Below, one piece after another: positions 4,563-6,001 of a DNA stretch of 6,001 bases. The notes under the pieces are model-generated. The model was not told the origin of the DNA. It saw only the letters and a list, made by a program, of their open reading frames with translations, and searched no databases. The position numbers were made by a program, and so were the translations under genes. The first letter of the stretch is position 1, and every line of letters starts with the position of its first letter. Origin of the DNA: JBHIBR01 sp046759145 [NCBI: Nitrospinota bacterium] (GTDB lineage Bacteria > UBA8248); contig JBHIBR010000124.1 in NCBI GenBank assembly GCA_046759145.1, positions 1 through 6,001 on the forward strand, read 5' to 3'.

Positions 4563-5632
4563 TTCCGGGCGGCCGCCCCCTCCCCGTACACCTCGGTGGC
4601 GGGGTAGTAGTCCTTCCAGCCGAACCAGAAGGCATAAGTGGTGGGGATCTGGGCCAGGCGCTTGCCGGCCAGGGGGCCTGAGGTCGCCTCCCCGGTGAGG
4701 AGCGTCCAGCGGCTCCCCGTCTCCCGGTCGCGCATGGTCCGGTCGGGGGCGGGCTCGAAGGTGAGCTCCCGGCCCTCCAGCAGCCGGCTGAAGACCACGC
4801 CCGAGCGGGATTTCTTGTCAAAGGTGACCACCACGGCCTCCCCCGCCAGGCGGTCGTTCACCACCCTCTCCTTCTCTATCCGCGGGAAGGGGTAGGCCTT
4901 GGCCTTGCCGCCCGCGCGCAGGCCGATGATGTAGGTCTTGGGGTGGAGGCGCCGGTCGCGGTATTTCTCCGGGATGACGCCCGTCTGGTAAGAGTAGTAA
5001 TAACCCTCGTAGGGGTCCCGGCTGTAGGGGCGGCCGAGGAAGCCCGCCCGGCTCCCCTTGGTCTTGTCGAGCGCGCGGCTCTTCGGGTAGAGCCCCTTCC
5101 ACTCCTCCCAGGTGGTCATGATGCTGGGAAGGGTGGTGAGCTTCTTCCCCTTCAGGGGACCGACCATCCCCTCCGCCGTGAGGTGGCTCCACAGGGTCCC
5201 CGTCTGGCGGTCGTACATGATGAGCGCGTTCTTCCAGAGGGCCCCCGAGACGCCGAAGGTGAGCTCCCTCTCGCCCAGCATACGGTCATACACGATGGCC
5301 GTATAGCAGAGGGGTCACCAGGTGATGGCGACCTTCCGGCCGCCCACCACATCGTTCACGATCTCATGGACGCTCAGCATCCGGATGGGGTAAGCCCGGC
5401 GGTCGCCCCCGATGGCGAGCCCCACTACGTGCTCGTCGGGGTCCATCCAGGCCTCCGCCTCCCGCACCCCGACGAACTGGGGGTGGTCGATGGCGGGGAT
5501 GGCGTCCCGCGGGAGCAGCTGCACGATCTCCTCCTCCACCCCTGCCCGGGCGGACGGGGTGAGGAGGCCCACCAAAGAGGCGAAGGCGAGCGCCATCGCC
5601 CCCGCCCCCAGCGTCAGGTCCCTCCAGGGCAT
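4559..5632 (-). CDS. DUF3179-family secreted protein, probable selenoprotein (in-frame UGA read as Sec106)
   Basis: Read through the TGA at 5315-5317, this is one 357-residue protein. It has a signal peptide (hydrophobic stretch about 11-24, cleavage expected after ARA at 28-30) and two tandem copies of a DUF3179-like unit, about 67-183 and 232-344. Shared motifs include RELTF, DRxTG, GPLxGK and a terminal YP. Copy 1 holds U-P-L-C at 106-109. Copy 2 has Asp272 and Ser275 at those positions. Cys109 is the only cysteine, so Sec106/Cys109 would be the sole redox pair. The family function is unknown; a periplasmic thiol or selenol redox or metal-binding role is inferred from the motif and the export signal. 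The ATG at 5630-5632 has GAGG 6 nt upstream and lies 10 nt after the htrA-like stop; the 3' end overlaps lgt by 4 nt. If UGA were a stop, the first product would be only 105 residues, and the rest would lack a credible start (GTG 5291-5293 has no Shine-Dalgarno). The alternative is a point-mutation pseudogene or sequencing error. Confidence 0.8.
5276..5314 (-). promoter_or_regulatory. Candidate bacterial SECIS element following the in-frame UGA
   Basis: In the mRNA after the UGA, AUACGG (5304-5299) pairs perfectly with CCGUAU (5285-5280). A C/A mismatch (5298/5286) follows, then CAU (5297-5295) pairs with AUG (5289-5287), closing a 5-nt apical loop CGUGU (5294-5290). Below, U5305-G5279, G5307-U5277, U5308-G5276 and C5309-G5275 can extend the helix around a C/C mismatch. 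The loop begins after 20 nt of spacer and has G as its second base. From memory, the bacterial SECIS model requires a loop 16-37 nt from the UGA with a G in its first two bases. The unpaired pyrimidine below the loop recalls the bulged U of E. coli fdhF. No folding programme was run. Confidence 0.6.
5315..5317 (-). other. In-frame UGA, probable selenocysteine codon
   Basis: The minus-strand codons around this site read Thr-Trp-UGA-Pro-Leu-Cys-Tyr-Thr-Ala-Ile-Val-Tyr. Family homology runs on without any frame change on both sides. The position corresponds to the first Cys of the CPLC motif I recall for DUF3179 proteins, giving the UxxC arrangement common in redox selenoproteins. TGA is used as a normal stop by several genes here (for example at 651-653, 2506-2508, 4559-4561 and 5643-5645), so the code is not globally reassigned. 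Confidence 0.7.
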
Positions 5633-5642
5633 AAGCCACCTC

Positions 5643-6001
5643 TCACTTGGGTGAGTGGAGCACCATGTAGAAAGCGCGCCTCTTGCGCAGGATGAGGACG
5701 AGGAGGTTCTTGCCCTTCCTCACCTTCCTGAAGGCCCCCGCGAAGTCGTCCAGGTTCCGGATGGGAAACCGCAAGAGGGAGGGCTCCTCCCCCGGACGCC
5801 GGAGGCCGAGCTCTCGGATGAGGTCTCCCGCCCGGATCCCGTCCTGCTCAGCCTGGCTGCCTTTCTCCACCGCCGTCACCAGCGCCCCCTGGGTTTCCTT
5901 GAGCTCGTGCTTGCGGGCGAGTTCCGGCGTGAGCTCCTGGAGCGTCAGGCCATACTCGCTGCGGGCCTTCTGGACCACTGGCTTGGCGGCCGGCGGCTCC
6001 T
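5643..6001 (-). CDS. C-terminal PDZ domain of an HtrA/DegP-type serine protease (cut by window edge)
   Basis: The last 118 residues of a longer protein are visible; the frame is open to the window edge at 6001. After a short Pro/Ala linker (EPPAAKP) comes a PDZ domain. Seen: YGLTLQELTPELARKHEL, then GALVTAV (the carboxylate-binding strand region), AEQDGIRAGDLIREL (the classic G-hydrophobic-x-x-GD-hydrophobic-I turn) and NLDDFAGAFRKVRKGKNLLVLILRKRRAFYMVL. This order and the closing strands match the second PDZ domain of DegP/DegQ/HtrA periplasmic proteases, which bind unfolded or C-terminal peptides. The trypsin-like domain would lie upstream, outside the window, so another PDZ protein is possible. 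The stop codon is 10 nt before the DUF3179 ATG, so the two are probably cotranscribed, placing the DUF3179 protein in an envelope-maintenance context. Confidence 0.82.
   Translation of the reverse strand, partial: EPPAAKPVVQKARSEYGLTLQELTPELARKHELKETQGALVTAVEKGSQAEQDGIRAGDLIRELGLRRPGEEPSLLRFPIRNLDDFAGAFRKVRKGKNLLVLILRKRRAFYMVLHSPK

Noticed and set aside
3730-4821. A 363-codon minus-strand frame overlapping lgt.
   Set aside because: It is an out-of-frame reading of lgt and the end of the DUF3179 gene, Pro/Arg/Gly-rich with no family resemblance, while lgt has unmistakable motifs.
5291-5317. A frameshift or decayed pseudogene at the DUF3179 interruption.
   Set aside because: No frame change is needed, the rest of the gene is intact and coupled to lgt, and the stop falls precisely on the CxxC position with a stem-loop after it. 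A single-base error remains the main alternative and is kept as a caveat.
4559-5632. Two separate genes: a 105-aa secreted peptide (5315-5632) and a 244-aa protein (4559-5293).
   Set aside because: Both pieces are parts of one DUF3179 protein in the same frame, separated only by the TGA and seven codons. The downstream piece would start at a GTG with no Shine-Dalgarno inside a conserved strand.
651-5645. TGA reassigned to Trp or another residue genome-wide.
   Set aside because: TGA serves as the stop of the SDR, dehydratase, DUF3179 and HtrA-like genes in this same window, at positions where the proteins naturally end.
1-6001. Mobile elements, CRISPR arrays, tRNA or rRNA genes, integration sites.
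   Set aside because: I saw no transposase or integrase motifs, no regularly spaced repeats, no tRNA-like cloverleaf and no terminal inverted repeats on reading both strands.

Overview
The window is a GC-rich stretch of bacterial chromosome in which every gene I can support lies on the minus strand, so reading order runs from position 6001 down to 1. The full Sec/lipoprotein/HtrA envelope machinery, the GC-rich codons, and the frequent GTG and TTG starts suggest a high-GC, probably diderm and probably uncultured bacterium (Deltaproteobacteria-like, NC10/Rokubacteria-like or Tectomicrobia-like). This placement is a low-confidence inference, since no marker in the window fixes the phylum.

Region A (about 6001 to 3780) is an envelope operon. 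It holds the 3' end of an HtrA/DegP-type protease (C-terminal PDZ domain), then after 10 nt a secreted DUF3179-family protein, then prolipoprotein diacylglyceryl transferase (lgt), which overlaps it by 4 nt (GTGA). The DUF3179 reading frame is interrupted by one in-frame TGA at 5315-5317. Everything before and after the TGA belongs to one continuous DUF3179 protein in the same frame. The TGA sits where, from memory, the family has the first Cys of a CPLC motif, so the product reads as U-P-L-C. A stem-loop with the geometry of a bacterial SECIS element starts 10 nt after the TGA, with its apical loop 20 nt after it. I interpret the gene as a probable selenoprotein, the main discovery candidate here. 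GC-rich hairpins (3699-3757) follow lgt and may end this operon.

Region B (about 3694 to 651) is a catabolic operon. It has a recognisable sigma70-type promoter (perfect TTGACA, 3665-3694), an enolase-superfamily sugar-acid dehydratase or racemase, a fumarylacetoacetate-hydrolase-family enzyme that starts with TTG and overlaps the first gene by 4 nt (TTGA), and a short-chain dehydrogenase. This trio matches the enzyme classes of the non-phosphorylating deoxy-sugar-acid pathway (dehydratase, 2-keto-3-deoxy acid dehydrogenase, 2,4-diketo acid hydrolase) known for L-fuconate in Xanthomonas. The true substrate is not visible.

Region C (650 to 1) is a 225-nt intergenic region followed by the first 141 codons of secA, cut by the window edge. 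The intergenic region carries a hairpin after the dehydrogenase gene, a weak promoter candidate, and a 30-codon proline-rich leader ORF whose TGA overlaps the secA ATG. A hairpin plus six-T tract lies inside that ORF. This raises the possibility of leader-controlled secA expression, analogous to SecM but not homologous to it.
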